This document shows positions 37,501-45,020 of a DNA stretch of 64,000 bases, in pieces. Origin of the DNA: Bradyrhizobium erythrophlei (GTDB lineage Bacteria; Pseudomonadota; Alphaproteobacteria; Rhizobiales; Xanthobacteraceae). Numbering within the stretch: position 1 is the first letter of the stretch; each line of letters starts with the position of its first letter. The DNA lies in NCBI RefSeq assembly GCF_900129425.1, contig NZ_LT670817.1:2108001-2172000 (forward strand), in the 5' to 3' direction. Under the pieces are notes generated by a model. That model worked only from the letters and a program-made list of their open reading frames with translations, was not told where the DNA came from and made no database searches. Made by a program: the position numbers and the translations under genes.

Positions 37501-38013
37501 GTCTCATTTGAGGGGACGGTAACCATCTTGTTTTCGGATATAGTGGATTCGTCTTCACTTTATGAAAAGCTGGGTGACCTCCGGGCTCACGAAGTGATTA
37601 GCATCCATAACGAAATCTTTCGCCAGCAGATCGTGGCCCACAGAGGCATTGAAGTAAAAGCGCTTGGCGATAGCTTCATGATCGCGTTCTCGAGCGCCCG
37701 GCGCGCCGCTCTGTGCGCGATCGCGACGCAGCGGTCGATCGCGGCTTACTGCGACGGCCATCCTGATCTACCGATCCGGGTCCGGATGGGATTGCACGTC
37801 GGTGAGGTGATCAACGAGTCCTCCGACTATTTCGGAAAGGCTGTGATCCTCGCGGCACGGATAGCCGCGCTTGCCAAGGGTGGCCAGATCCTAGTCTCGT
37901 CAACGTTTCACGACCTGACCGTGAACGCAGGAGATTTACGCTTCGTACCGATGGGCGAGGCGCCGATTAAAGGACTCGCAGGCGTTCACCAAATATTTGA
38001 GATCGCATGGTAG
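34585..38013 (+). CDS. Large regulator: AAA-type ATPase, TPR array and C-terminal class III nucleotide cyclase domain
   Basis: A 1142-residue cytoplasmic protein. N-terminal AAA_16/MalT-like ATPase with P-loop TGEPGVGKSR (residues about 41-50) and Walker B LLILLDDLHAADP; a long helical TPR region (about 430-900); and a C-terminal cyclase homology domain (about 975-1142). Cyclase residues: metal Asp985 (FSDIVDSS) and Asp1029 (LGDSF), purine-site Lys1025 and Asp1081, and Arg1092 are present, but the transition-state Asn is Ile1088. Most bacterial relatives carry the cyclase at the N-terminus; here the order is reversed. It may be a sensor with weak or regulatory cyclase activity. ATG 34585 is preferred to GTG 34579. 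Confidence 0.9.
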   Translation: MSELDHNRGRETFVGRRHELAEICVAIDGATAGRGSLFTLTGEPGVGKSRLAQEAASHARAQGQRVLWGRCWEHGGAPAYWPWVQVLRGLTRGVEPALLSNLMGQGAAEIAQIVPELRNQIGGVAELQSASLGQPEKARFRLFDYLTAFLGNVAETQPLLILLDDLHAADPASLLMLVAFSKQVRGMRATIMGTYRALEMKQKPEHAALIAQAEREGAAFPLLGLDEGQIGKFIEMAWGVSASSLLVRRLHNMTEGNPFFLNEVLRQMAAEGQLASDASSVPNRLTIPRGVIEFIKGLVHPLAEDARNVLDIASIIGREFAINVLEVASGTPREALTELLDQAASLELIYEVRGAAGRYSFRHALIREALYGALSVAKRRHLHHVVAEAIRSLSASSEPYAEIAFHYYQSASAGDVGPTGDADSAIEYSRQAARVAEKQLAYEEAANHLSNALDALALKRAGDDSLLAELLCDLGEARVKTADLSEARKTCLKAADIARRANRPELFARAVLAPGRFLSLSGLTDHGLVQSLREARQTLGEVDSPLLAQVLARLGIELYWSEREQAVALCQQAADMARRLEDPHTLVVALWGRWLSLRNPDSLVQRLADTREMITIAERAGERDFALEARYYRVADLLEAGDISGADVEQHEYLTAEAELRDRFGRGLLLEGMRALMDGRLDESESLAKRALVAGQQSGRPLTPNSFLIQHGMTLWEEGRLGELEPTLRGFIAQNPLIVFARCALQLSLLQLERRDEARIEFERLAEDEFGLVQRDWNWLPSMFVLADVCADLIDAERAATLYRLLLPYSSHNAMLGNVYTYGSVAFALGRLSVVLRQLDDAEAHFELALAANRKIGAAVWLAHTQCELASMLLDRGGVADYARAQGLIASARQTAKARGLVRLRRKLGLLDDGQKVATVVPSVQTTPGLIEGMAAVEIRPSSVGVIRRGESVAIEAVVDSAISRARDLSAQVSFEGTVTILFSDIVDSSSLYEKLGDLRAHEVISIHNEIFRQQIVAHRGIEVKALGDSFMIAFSSARRAALCAIATQRSIAAYCDGHPDLPIRVRMGLHVGEVINESSDYFGKAVILAARIAALAKGGQILVSSTFHDLTVNAGDLRFVPMGEAPIKGLAGVHQIFEIAW

Positions 38014-38274
38014 CAACCGGTGGTGACAAGACAAGCCCACCAATACTAGGCGCTGAGATGGAAGAAGAGCGCTGAAATTACGCGTAATTAATTCTCCTCA
38101 CTCACGCTCTCTGATCGCTGCCAGCAGCGGACTCATGCACCGTACCATTGCCGTCGAGACACTACCCCGTCGCCGTGTGTATTTCTCGATCTCCAGACGC
38201 AGGGAAAAAGACCGCCTAGCGGCGATCGCTCCGAAGTCCGATCGGGTGTTTTTGTCAGATGGTGAGAGAAACTT

Positions 38275-39249
38275 TCATTCCGCCCTGATGTTGGCGGCTC
38301 GCACGACCTTGGCCCATGCCTCGGTTTTTTCGGCGACGAACTTCGCGAGGTCGGCGGGCGAACTTACAAACGGCTCGCCGCCTAAATCCACGATCCGCTT
38401 ATTGATAGTCGGATTCGCAAGGCCCACATTGATCTCTTGGTTAAGCTTGTCGATAATTTCAGGCGGTGTGCCACTCGGAGCACCGATGCCAATCCACCCG
38501 CTGGCCTCAAAGCCAGGCATAAATTCGCTCATAGTCGGGACGTTCGGCAACGCTTGCGCGCGCCGCACAGTGGTAACCGCTAAAGCACGCAGCTTGCCTG
38601 TCCTGATATGTTCGATGGATGTAGGCAGGGCATCGAATGCAGCTTGGACCTGACCGCCGAGAAGATCAGTGACCATCGGTGCTGCGCCACGGTAGGGGAT
38701 GTGGATCATTTCGACGCCGGCCCTGGTCTTGAACAACTCGCCGGTTACGTGTGAGATCGTCCCCGTTCCGTACGAGGCCAACGTGATCTTGCCTGGATTG
38801 GCTTCGGCCGATGCGATGAGTTCGGTAACGGACTTTACGGGAACAGTGGGATTGACCTCAAGCACAAGCGGTTGGCGAATGATGCCAGCGACCATCGTTA
38901 TGTCGCGGACAAAATTGAAACCAAGGTTTTGGTAGACTGCGCCGTTCACGGTATTGTTGGCGGTAGCCGCAAGCAGCGTGTAACCATCCGTAGGCGCACG
39001 AACGACCGCTTCGGTCGCAATATTGGTGGCAGCTCCTGGCCGGTTCTCAACAATGAATTGCTGACCCAGACGATCCGAAAGCCATTGAGCCATGATGTGC
39101 GCAGCAATGGTCGCACCGGGAGGAAAGCCAACCAGAATTCGTACCGGCCGCGTCGGATAGTCGGTCGCCGATGCCGTTCGCGTCGTGGCCGGTAATGCAG
39201 CAGCAACCGCCGCTGCTAATTGCAAAAACACTCTGCGGGGAAGCTCCAT
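38275..39249 (-). CDS. Bug-family (TctC) tripartite tricarboxylate transporter substrate-binding protein
   Basis: A 324-residue periplasmic receptor. The start ATG at 39249 follows GCAGGGAGAAGTCC; the N-terminus (MELPRRVFLQLAAAVAAALP) is a signal peptide with paired arginines. The mature protein has YPTRPVRILVGFPPGATIAAHIM, ENRPGAATNIATEAVVRAPTDGYTLL and VPTMSEFMPGFE, all Bug landmarks. The TctA/TctB membrane genes are not nearby, as is usual for these orphan receptors. The ligand is unknown. It is transcribed away from the isochorismatase operon. Confidence 0.93.
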   Translation of the reverse strand: MELPRRVFLQLAAAVAAALPATTRTASATDYPTRPVRILVGFPPGATIAAHIMAQWLSDRLGQQFIVENRPGAATNIATEAVVRAPTDGYTLLAATANNTVNGAVYQNLGFNFVRDITMVAGIIRQPLVLEVNPTVPVKSVTELIASAEANPGKITLASYGTGTISHVTGELFKTRAGVEMIHIPYRGAAPMVTDLLGGQVQAAFDALPTSIEHIRTGKLRALAVTTVRRAQALPNVPTMSEFMPGFEASGWIGIGAPSGTPPEIIDKLNQEINVGLANPTINKRIVDLGGEPFVSSPADLAKFVAEKTEAWAKVVRAANIRAE

Positions 39250-39442
39250 GGACTTCTCCCTGCACCGCGCGCAATTCGCGCTTGGCGCACTCAACTCAAT
39301 ATGTGACCTATGAAATTAGGACGCCTGCCGATGGCACCCTCGCTGCGCAATAATCAGGACTTCGGCACGTCCAGGTTAGCAGCCTTGAAAGAAATTACAC
39401 TCATTCACACCATTGCGGAAGTCCGAAAAGCCTTTGGTCGGG

Positions 39443-39715
39443 TTAGCGCGCCCGACTGAAGCGCTCAAGAGACGGCAGCCAAAATGGAACTGGGTTTCGA
39501 GCGGCCGGAGGAATCGCCAAACTCCAATTGGCGCGCGGATCTATCTGGAATCCCTGGAGCCCAAGAACAGCTTTCGGCTCGGGCGGACCGAATGGTATCG
39601 TTCCCTCCGGCTTGATGTCGCTGGCCTGTGGCACGTTGGGCTGGCTGCCGCTCAATACGAGCTCGCCCTCGGTACCAACGATTCTGCGGCGGCTATCGCT
39701 AACGGGATGATCAAA
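39443..39715 (-). pseudogene. Possible Gfo/Idh/MocA oxidoreductase remnant
   Basis: On the minus strand the reading HPVSDSRRRIVGTEGELVL, followed by about 65 residues ending in a stop, resembles the C-terminal strand of Gfo/Idh/MocA dehydrogenases, where I-x-G-T-E-G-x-L is common. No start codon or N-terminal domain is present. This is a weak resemblance and could be chance. Confidence 0.22.
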
Positions 39716-39732
39716 CTGGGAAGAAAATCGCC

Positions 39733-39748
39733 TTGACTAACTGGTCAG
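39733..39748. promoter_or_regulatory. Candidate TetR operator a
   Basis: TTGAC-TAACTG-GTCAG, one of six 16-bp sites of the form YWRAC-N6-GTYAR in 39.7-53.9 kb. It lies immediately upstream of the AGGAGG and GTG start of the isochorismatase-like gene, where a bound repressor would block transcription. Confidence 0.55.
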
Positions 39749-39764
39749 TCTCTAGGAGGATTTA

Positions 39765-40547
39765 GTGAAGCGCGCCCCGATCCGGCGGACCCGCGATTTG
39801 GGTGGGCCGGCACGATGGAAGTGCCTTCTGCCAGCAATAACTGCCGCCCAGGAGCGTGCGTTGTGCGACAATAATACCGAACTGCTTATGCGACTGGATC
39901 AGAAGATCGATCCCAGGCATTGCGCCCTCGTGGTGATCGATGTGCAGAACGATTTTGCAGCTAGTGGCGGCTTTTTCGACAAGGTCGGGGCTGATCTGAA
40001 GCCAATCCAGACCGAACGGGTGCCGGCGCTGCTTCGGTTGATCGCCGCGGCGCGCAAAGCCGGTGTTTTGGTGATCTTCGTTCAAGCCATCTATGACCCC
40101 GAATGTCTGTCGGAACCGATGCGCGAACGAAATGCCCGGCTCGGTATGGAGATGCCGCGTTGCCTGACGGGAAGCTGGGGCGCCGACTTCTTTGAAGTCA
40201 GGCCCGAAGCCGGGGAGCCCGTCGTGATCAAGCATCGCTATAGTGCGATGACGAACCCGGAGTTCACAGGTATCCTGGAGCAGCGGAAGATCCGCAGTCT
40301 GTTGCTGACAGGCATTGCCACCGATACTTGCGTCGAGTCGCTTGGCCGTGACGCCTATTTCATCGATTACTATGTCACGGTCGTGGCTGATTGTTGCGGC
40401 GCCGCCAGTGAGCAAGACCATGTCGGCGCGCTCAGGCGATTCAACCGGGACTACGGCCAAGTCGTGGATTCCTCGGAGGTCGCCGCGATCTGGAACGCCG
40501 GCTGCGCGGCTGCGGGGCAGCCGGTCTTCACTTCAGTGCCGAATTAG
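39765..40547 (+). CDS. Isochorismatase-family cysteine hydrolase
   Basis: A 260-residue hydrolase. The catalytic triad is visible: Asp in ALVVIDVQNDF, Lys in VVIKHRYSA and Cys in GIATDTCVESL, which follows the cis-peptide loop. Relatives (RutB, N-carbamoylsarcosine amidase, maleamate amidase) hydrolyse C-N bonds after ring opening of nitrogen compounds. GTG 39765 is taken as the start because a strong AGGAGG stands 5 bp before it, although this gives an unusual extra N-terminus of about 45 residues before the domain. It is first in an operon with a DHODH-like and an ACMSD-type enzyme. Confidence 0.88.
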   Translation: MKRAPIRRTRDLGGPARWKCLLPAITAAQERALCDNNTELLMRLDQKIDPRHCALVVIDVQNDFAASGGFFDKVGADLKPIQTERVPALLRLIAAARKAGVLVIFVQAIYDPECLSEPMRERNARLGMEMPRCLTGSWGADFFEVRPEAGEPVVIKHRYSAMTNPEFTGILEQRKIRSLLLTGIATDTCVESLGRDAYFIDYYVTVVADCCGAASEQDHVGALRRFNRDYGQVVDSSEVAAIWNAGCAAAGQPVFTSVPN

Positions 40548-40576
40548 GGACACGCCTTTCTCCGCGTTGATTTATC

Positions 40577-41626
40577 ATGTCCCTCTATCGCAACGTGCTT
40601 GCTCCCGCGCTGTTCGCCCTGTCGGCGGACCACAGCCATCATCTCGGGAACGCAGCGTTACGCTGGCCGTTGCCCTGGCAGGTGCTGTCAGCCGCATGTG
40701 GCCTCAAGGTATCTGATCCGCGCCTCGCCACGACCTTTGCCGGCATCGAAATCTCGAGCCCGGTCGGCCTCGCCGCCGGCTTCGACAAGAACGGCGATCT
40801 GCTGGATTCATTGTCCAGCCTTGGCTTCGGTTTCATCTGCGTCGGCTCGATCATGCCCGAGCCGCGGTATGGAAATCCGTTTCCGCGACTGGTCCGGTAT
40901 CGGAACGGGGAGTCGATCGCCGATTCTATGGGCGTGCCGAGCAAGGGCCGCGCTTACGCCGTGGAGCGGCTGAAGCACCGCACGGTCAAGCCGGTGCCGA
41001 TTGTCGCCAATGTCGGCGGATTCTCGTCGGAGACGATTGCGGCGGGTGTTCTTGAGGTGGGGCCGCATGTGGATGCCGTCGAGGTCAGTCTGATGTGCCC
41101 AAATGTGCTGAAGCCCGGCGAGACTTTCGATGAAGTCGGCATGCTGCGCGGCATCCTCGACCGCATCGATGGAAACACGGCATCGATCATCGTGCGGGTG
41201 CCCAACGATACTACCCAGTCGCATGACCGCTTCGCCGAACTTGTCGAACTGTGTGTTGAGGCCAAGGTAGGCGGTCTGAAGGTCGGTGGCGGACATCGGC
41301 TTGCCGAGCCGCGGCTGGGCACGGGCATTGGAACCTTGCACGGGCGTGCCATCTTCGATACCGCGTTGGCCAATGTGGAGCGTGCGGCCAAATTTGCGCG
41401 CGGCCGCATTCAGATCAAAGGCAATGGTGGAATCAGCAGCGCGTCCGATGTTCTGGCGATGCGCCGCGCTGGCGCGACATGCGTTGATCTCTACTCTGCC
41501 TTTATCTATCAGGGCTGGACGGTCGCGCGCGATATCAACCGCGAACTCGTTGCCGCGTTTGATCGCGATGCCGTCGGGGCTCCGCTTGTTCCGGAGGTTG
41601 ATAGACCCGAAGCACGGCGGGCCTGA
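40577..41626 (+). CDS. Dihydroorotate dehydrogenase-like flavoprotein with Cys as catalytic base
   Basis: A 349-residue FMN protein of the DHODH fold. The N-terminal helices (YRNVLAPALFALSADHSHHL) and the VGSIMPEPRYGNPFPRL motif are of class 2, the membrane-associated quinone-linked type. The active-site loop reads EVSLMCPNVLKPGE, with Cys174 where class 2 enzymes have Ser. Cys is the base in class 1 DHODH and in dihydropyrimidine dehydrogenase. Being in an operon with an isochorismatase-like hydrolase and a decarboxylase, it is more likely a catabolic ring reductase than the housekeeping pyrD. Start ATG 40577. Confidence 0.85.
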   Translation: MSLYRNVLAPALFALSADHSHHLGNAALRWPLPWQVLSAACGLKVSDPRLATTFAGIEISSPVGLAAGFDKNGDLLDSLSSLGFGFICVGSIMPEPRYGNPFPRLVRYRNGESIADSMGVPSKGRAYAVERLKHRTVKPVPIVANVGGFSSETIAAGVLEVGPHVDAVEVSLMCPNVLKPGETFDEVGMLRGILDRIDGNTASIIVRVPNDTTQSHDRFAELVELCVEAKVGGLKVGGGHRLAEPRLGTGIGTLHGRAIFDTALANVERAAKFARGRIQIKGNGGISSASDVLAMRRAGATCVDLYSAFIYQGWTVARDINRELVAAFDRDAVGAPLVPEVDRPEARRA

Positions 41627-41692
41627 TCGCGTCGCCGCCGCTTATCAAATTTCGTTTCGTCCGTCCGGACGCAGTGACAGCCAGGAGACAGA

Positions 41693-42640
41693 ATGATTAT
41701 CGCTTTGGAAGAACACTATTTCGATCCGGACTGGAACAATGCGCTCGATACCAGGCATCATTCGGTGCGTACGCCGTCTCCACTGGTGAAACGTATGGAA
41801 GATCTCGGCGCCCAGCGCATCCGTGAGATGGATGAGGCCGGCATCGATCTTCAGGTCCTGTCGCACGGTCCACCGGGCTCCCAGGGCGTGCGGGAAGACG
41901 TCGCCGTCGCATGGACCAGGGCCGCCAACGACCGTCTGCACGCAGCGGTTCAGAAGCATCCGACGCGGTTCGCGGGCTTCGCATCGCTTCAGACCGCGCA
42001 TCCGCTCGCCGCCGCGGATGAATTGGAACGCGCCGTCAACGAGCTTGGCTTCAAGGGCGGCATGCTGCACAGTCTTTCGGAAGGGCCGTTTCTCGACGAC
42101 AAGCGCTACTGGCCGATTTTTGAACGGGCGGCGGCGCTGGATGTGCCGCTCTACATTCACCCCGCGGATCCCAACCCGGCTGTCATCAAGGCCTATTACG
42201 GCGATTACGCGAAAACCCATCCGATGTTCATTCGTGCCGCCTGGGGCTTTACGTTCGAGGCCGGGACACAGGCGATGCGGCTGGTGCTCAGCGGTCTGTT
42301 CGACGCGCACCCGGACGTGAAAATCATCCTGGGTCATCTCGGCGAGACGATCCCCTACACGCTGGCGCGGATTGACGAGGCTCTGTCGCGCGATACGCCG
42401 ATGAAGAACTTTCGCGAGGTTTTCAGCTCACATTTCTATGTCACGACGAGCGGTTTCTTCTCAGATCCTGCGTTGCAATGCTGCATCCAGGAGATAGGCG
42501 TAGATCGCATCATGTTCTCGGTCGACTGGCCCTACGCGTCCAATACGGCCGGCGTGCAATGGATGCACAAGACCTGGCTGAACGACACCGACAGGGCCAA
42601 GATATTTGCTGGTAACGCCAAGCGCCTGCTGCGCATCTGA
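41693..42640 (+). CDS. Amidohydrolase_2 / ACMSD-type decarboxylase
   Basis: A 315-residue TIM-barrel metal enzyme. ALEEHYFDP at the N-terminus, YIHPADP near residue 155, GHLGETIPY and SVDWPY near the end match gamma-resorcylate decarboxylase and relatives, where Glu, two His and Asp bind the metal. This group mostly decarboxylates aromatic or heterocyclic acids without a cofactor, some members hydrolyse. AGGAG precedes the ATG. It is third in the operon with the hydrolase and DHODH-like genes. Confidence 0.9.
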   Translation: MIIALEEHYFDPDWNNALDTRHHSVRTPSPLVKRMEDLGAQRIREMDEAGIDLQVLSHGPPGSQGVREDVAVAWTRAANDRLHAAVQKHPTRFAGFASLQTAHPLAAADELERAVNELGFKGGMLHSLSEGPFLDDKRYWPIFERAAALDVPLYIHPADPNPAVIKAYYGDYAKTHPMFIRAAWGFTFEAGTQAMRLVLSGLFDAHPDVKIILGHLGETIPYTLARIDEALSRDTPMKNFREVFSSHFYVTTSGFFSDPALQCCIQEIGVDRIMFSVDWPYASNTAGVQWMHKTWLNDTDRAKIFAGNAKRLLRI

Positions 42641-42679
42641 AGCCGGCACGCCAAGGATGTGTTCGCCGCCGTCATTGGA

Positions 42680-42695
42680 TTAACTGACTAGTTAG
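42680..42695. promoter_or_regulatory. Candidate TetR operator b
   Basis: TTAAC-TGACTA-GTTAG matches the YWRAC-N6-GTYAR pattern with the A/T variant of the central base in both arms. It lies about 360 bp upstream of the ABC binding protein gene, 40 bp after the preceding operon. Confidence 0.45.
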
Positions 42696-42974
42696 CCGTC
42701 AACAATCACGGCCAATTTAGGGGCTGGTCAACGGATGCCGCCGTGACCGGTGGTCAGCGCTTCACCGCAGCACGGCGCGCGATTGCCGCTGAAATTTGCG
42801 GCAACGATGTTCGCAAACGAGATGCGCGCATGAGCTTCGCCGAGCGGAACGACCGGTGGCAAGGGCATCGGCGTGCGCGGTCTGCTTCTTCAGTTCAATA
42901 CGAATTGGGACGGGTTGCCCGATTATTGTTCGCGTGCGCTGATAAAATGTGCTGTTCCTGCAGGTCCGGAGGGA

Positions 42975-42990
42975 CAGACTGGTTAGTTAG
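42975..42990. promoter_or_regulatory. Candidate TetR operator c
   Basis: CAGAC-TGGTTA-GTTAG has the same 5-6-5 spacing, and its reverse complement closely resembles operator a (TAACCA versus TAACTG core). It is 65 bp upstream of the ABC binding protein start and directly beside an FNR/FixK-like box. Confidence 0.45.
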
Positions 42991-42992
42991 CA

Positions 42993-43006
42993 TTGACTTT
43001 GATCAA
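42993..43006. promoter_or_regulatory. FNR/FixK-like box
   Basis: TTGACTTTGATCAA fits the rhizobial FixK consensus TTG(A/C)-N6-(T/G)CAA and the general FNR/CRP pattern TTGAT-N4-ATCAA with one change. It lies 49 bp upstream of ATG 43056, a distance compatible with activation of the ABC operon under low oxygen. Confidence 0.4.
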
Positions 43007-43055
43007 TGCGTGGCAATAATCCGTGGCTTGCCACAGTCAATCGGGAGCGGGAATT

Positions 43056-44096
43056 ATGTCCAAAGGTTCACTGACGCGACGCGGCATTCTCCATGCCGGT
43101 GCTTCCGTGGCTGCATCGTTGTCGCTTCCCGCGATCGTAAATGCACAATCGCTGAAGTCGCTCCGTCCGATCAGCTTTCAGGCTGACTGGATCTATGGCG
43201 GCCCGAACGCCGGCCTCGCCATCGCCAAGGAAAAGGGATATTTTGCCGACGTCGGCCTGGATATCACTATCAATCAGGGCAAGGGTTCGGGCAGTACCTC
43301 CCAGATCGTCGCTTCGAAAGCTGCTCAGTTCGGATTTGCCGACGGGTTCGTCGTCGGCAACAGCGTTTCGAAGGGCATGAAGCTGAAGATGGTCGGCGGA
43401 GTCTTTCGCCGCAATCCTTGCGCTGCGATGGTTCTCGAAGACTCCGATATCAAGACGCCGAGGGATATCGAGGGCAAAACCGTCGGCATTGCGACCGGAA
43501 CCGCGCAGTTTCAGCAGTGGCCCGCCTTCATGAAGGGGGCCGGTCTCGACCCCAGTAAGGTGCGGCTCATCAATGTCGATGGCGCTGGTGCCGGGCCTGC
43601 ATTGATTTCCGGCCAGATCGACGTCGTTGGCGGCTTTGCGCAGGGTTACATCCCTGCGATTGAAATTCGTGGAAAGAAAAAGGTTCGTGCATTCTGGTAC
43701 GCGGACGAGGGTGTGATCGCGATGAGCAATGGCATCATCGTCCACAAGGATCTGCTTTCGGAAACGGAACTTATCCGCGGCGTGGTTCGCGCCAGCCTCA
43801 AAGGGTTCCTCTACGGGCGCGCCAATCCGGCAGAGCTGACGCAGATCGTGAAGAAATACTCGGAGACCACCGACGTCGCGATCACGCTTCGAGAAGCGCA
43901 GCTGTCGTGGAAAACCTGGGTAACGCCCACCACGGCCAACAAGCCGCTCGGCTGGATGGCCGCGGAGGACTGGGCCTCGACGGTGGCGGTGTTGAAGGCC
44001 TACGGCGGCGTTGCCACCCCGCTTGAGGCGTCTGAGCTTTACACCAATGAGTTCGTGCCTACCGAGGCTGAGTTCGTTCCGCCGCAGAATGCCTGA
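43056..44096 (+). CDS. ABC transporter substrate-binding protein (NMT1/SsuA-like)
   Basis: A 346-residue periplasmic protein with a twin-arginine-type signal (LTRRGILHAGASVAASLSLP, cleavage near NAQS). The mature fold has ISFQADWIYGGPNAGLAIAKEKGYFADVGL, the helix-strand IVASKAAQFGFAD and IEGKTVGIATGTAQ, typical of the NMT1/THI5-like group that binds thiamine precursors, sulfonates, nitrate or aromatic acids. ATG 43056 follows CGGGAGCGGGAATT and is preferred to an upstream ATG at 43023. It leads an operon with an ATPase and permease. Confidence 0.92.
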   Translation: MSKGSLTRRGILHAGASVAASLSLPAIVNAQSLKSLRPISFQADWIYGGPNAGLAIAKEKGYFADVGLDITINQGKGSGSTSQIVASKAAQFGFADGFVVGNSVSKGMKLKMVGGVFRRNPCAAMVLEDSDIKTPRDIEGKTVGIATGTAQFQQWPAFMKGAGLDPSKVRLINVDGAGAGPALISGQIDVVGGFAQGYIPAIEIRGKKKVRAFWYADEGVIAMSNGIIVHKDLLSETELIRGVVRASLKGFLYGRANPAELTQIVKKYSETTDVAITLREAQLSWKTWVTPTTANKPLGWMAAEDWASTVAVLKAYGGVATPLEASELYTNEFVPTEAEFVPPQNA

Positions 44097-44210
44097 GGGC
44101 AAGGGCGCACGTGTCAATGATCCACGAACTCGGAGCGCATTCACTGCAGCGCGGCCTTGCGAGCGCTGCTTCTGCATCGAGTTGGATCAACATCAGGTTT
44201 TGACGCTGTC

Positions 44211-45020
44211 ATGCAAGTTAGCTCACCCGCCACGGTCAGTACCGAGTCCGCCTATTTGCAGATTCAGTCGCTGAGCAAGGTATATCCGTCCGACGATGGG
44301 CCGGTTCGGGCGCTGGACCGGGTTTCGATCGAGCAGCGCAAGGGCGAATTCGTTTCATTGGTCGGTCCGAGCGGCTGCGGCAAGAGCACCTTGATGATGA
44401 TTGCCGCGGGCCTGACTTCGGCGTCCGACGGCCAGATCTTGGTCGACAACCAACGCGTCACCAAGGCTCGCACCGATATCGGAATCGTCTTTCAGAACCA
44501 CGTACTGCTCGACTGGAGAACGGTGCTCGAGAACGTCATGTTGCAGGCAGAAGCTCGCGGGATGGATCTCGCGGCGGCCGAAATTCGCGCGCGGGAGCTG
44601 CTGGCAGCGGTTGGCCTCGGCGGCTTCGAGAACAAATATCCCAAGTCGCTGTCCGGCGGCATGCGCCAGCGCGTTTCGATCTGCCGCGCCCTGCTGCACG
44701 ATCCCTCGCATCTGCTGATGGACGAGCCGTTTGGCGCGCTCGACGCCTTGACGCGCGACCAGTTGGTGCTCGACCTGCAGGACATCTGCAGCAGGCGCAG
44801 CGTGTCGATCCTATTCGTGACGCACAGCATCGCCGAAGCCGTGTTCCTATCGGACCGGATCATCGTGATGACCCCGCGGCCAGGCAAGATCGACAAGATC
44901 ATCGATATCGATCTGCCGCGCCCGCGGACGCTCGCGATGCGCGAATCGGAGAAATTTGCGGCCTATAGCCGTGAAATTCTCGAAATCTTTCTCGCTCGAG
45001 GCGTTCTGCGGGAGCATTGA
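44211..45020 (+). CDS. ABC transporter ATP-binding protein (SsuB/TauB-like)
   Basis: A 269-residue ATPase. Walker A is GPSGCGKST, the Q-loop is IVFQNHVLLDWRTVLENV, the signature is LSGGMRQR, Walker B is HLLMDEPFGALD and the switch His is in FVTHSIAEAV. The ATG at 44211 is used; the upstream extension to 44157 lacks family similarity. Its TGA overlaps the start of the permease gene. It powers import for the binding protein at 43056. Confidence 0.93.
   Translation: MQVSSPATVSTESAYLQIQSLSKVYPSDDGPVRALDRVSIEQRKGEFVSLVGPSGCGKSTLMMIAAGLTSASDGQILVDNQRVTKARTDIGIVFQNHVLLDWRTVLENVMLQAEARGMDLAAAEIRARELLAAVGLGGFENKYPKSLSGGMRQRVSICRALLHDPSHLLMDEPFGALDALTRDQLVLDLQDICSRRSVSILFVTHSIAEAVFLSDRIIVMTPRPGKIDKIIDIDLPRPRTLAMRESEKFAAYSREILEIFLARGVLREH

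Larger units (their letters stand above)
39250..39764. other. Intergenic region with possible decayed gene and operator
   Basis: This 515-bp gap contains a possible Gfo/Idh/MocA remnant on the minus strand (39443-39715), a TetR-type operator (39733-39748) and the strong AGGAGG at 39754-39759 for the next gene. No intact gene was recognised. Confidence 0.5.
42641..43055. other. Intergenic control region
   Basis: A 415-bp region without a convincing gene. It holds two copies of the palindromic operator (42680-42695 and 42975-42990) and an FNR/FixK-like box (42993-43006) upstream of the ABC transporter operon, so promoter control of that operon is concentrated here. Confidence 0.6.

Noticed and set aside
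39413..39736. 107-residue plus-strand open frame
   Set aside because: No ribosome binding site or recognisable domain; the minus strand gives the better, though weak, match.
42743..43186. 147-residue plus-strand open frame before the ABC operon
   Set aside because: It overlaps operators and the true binding-protein gene in another frame.
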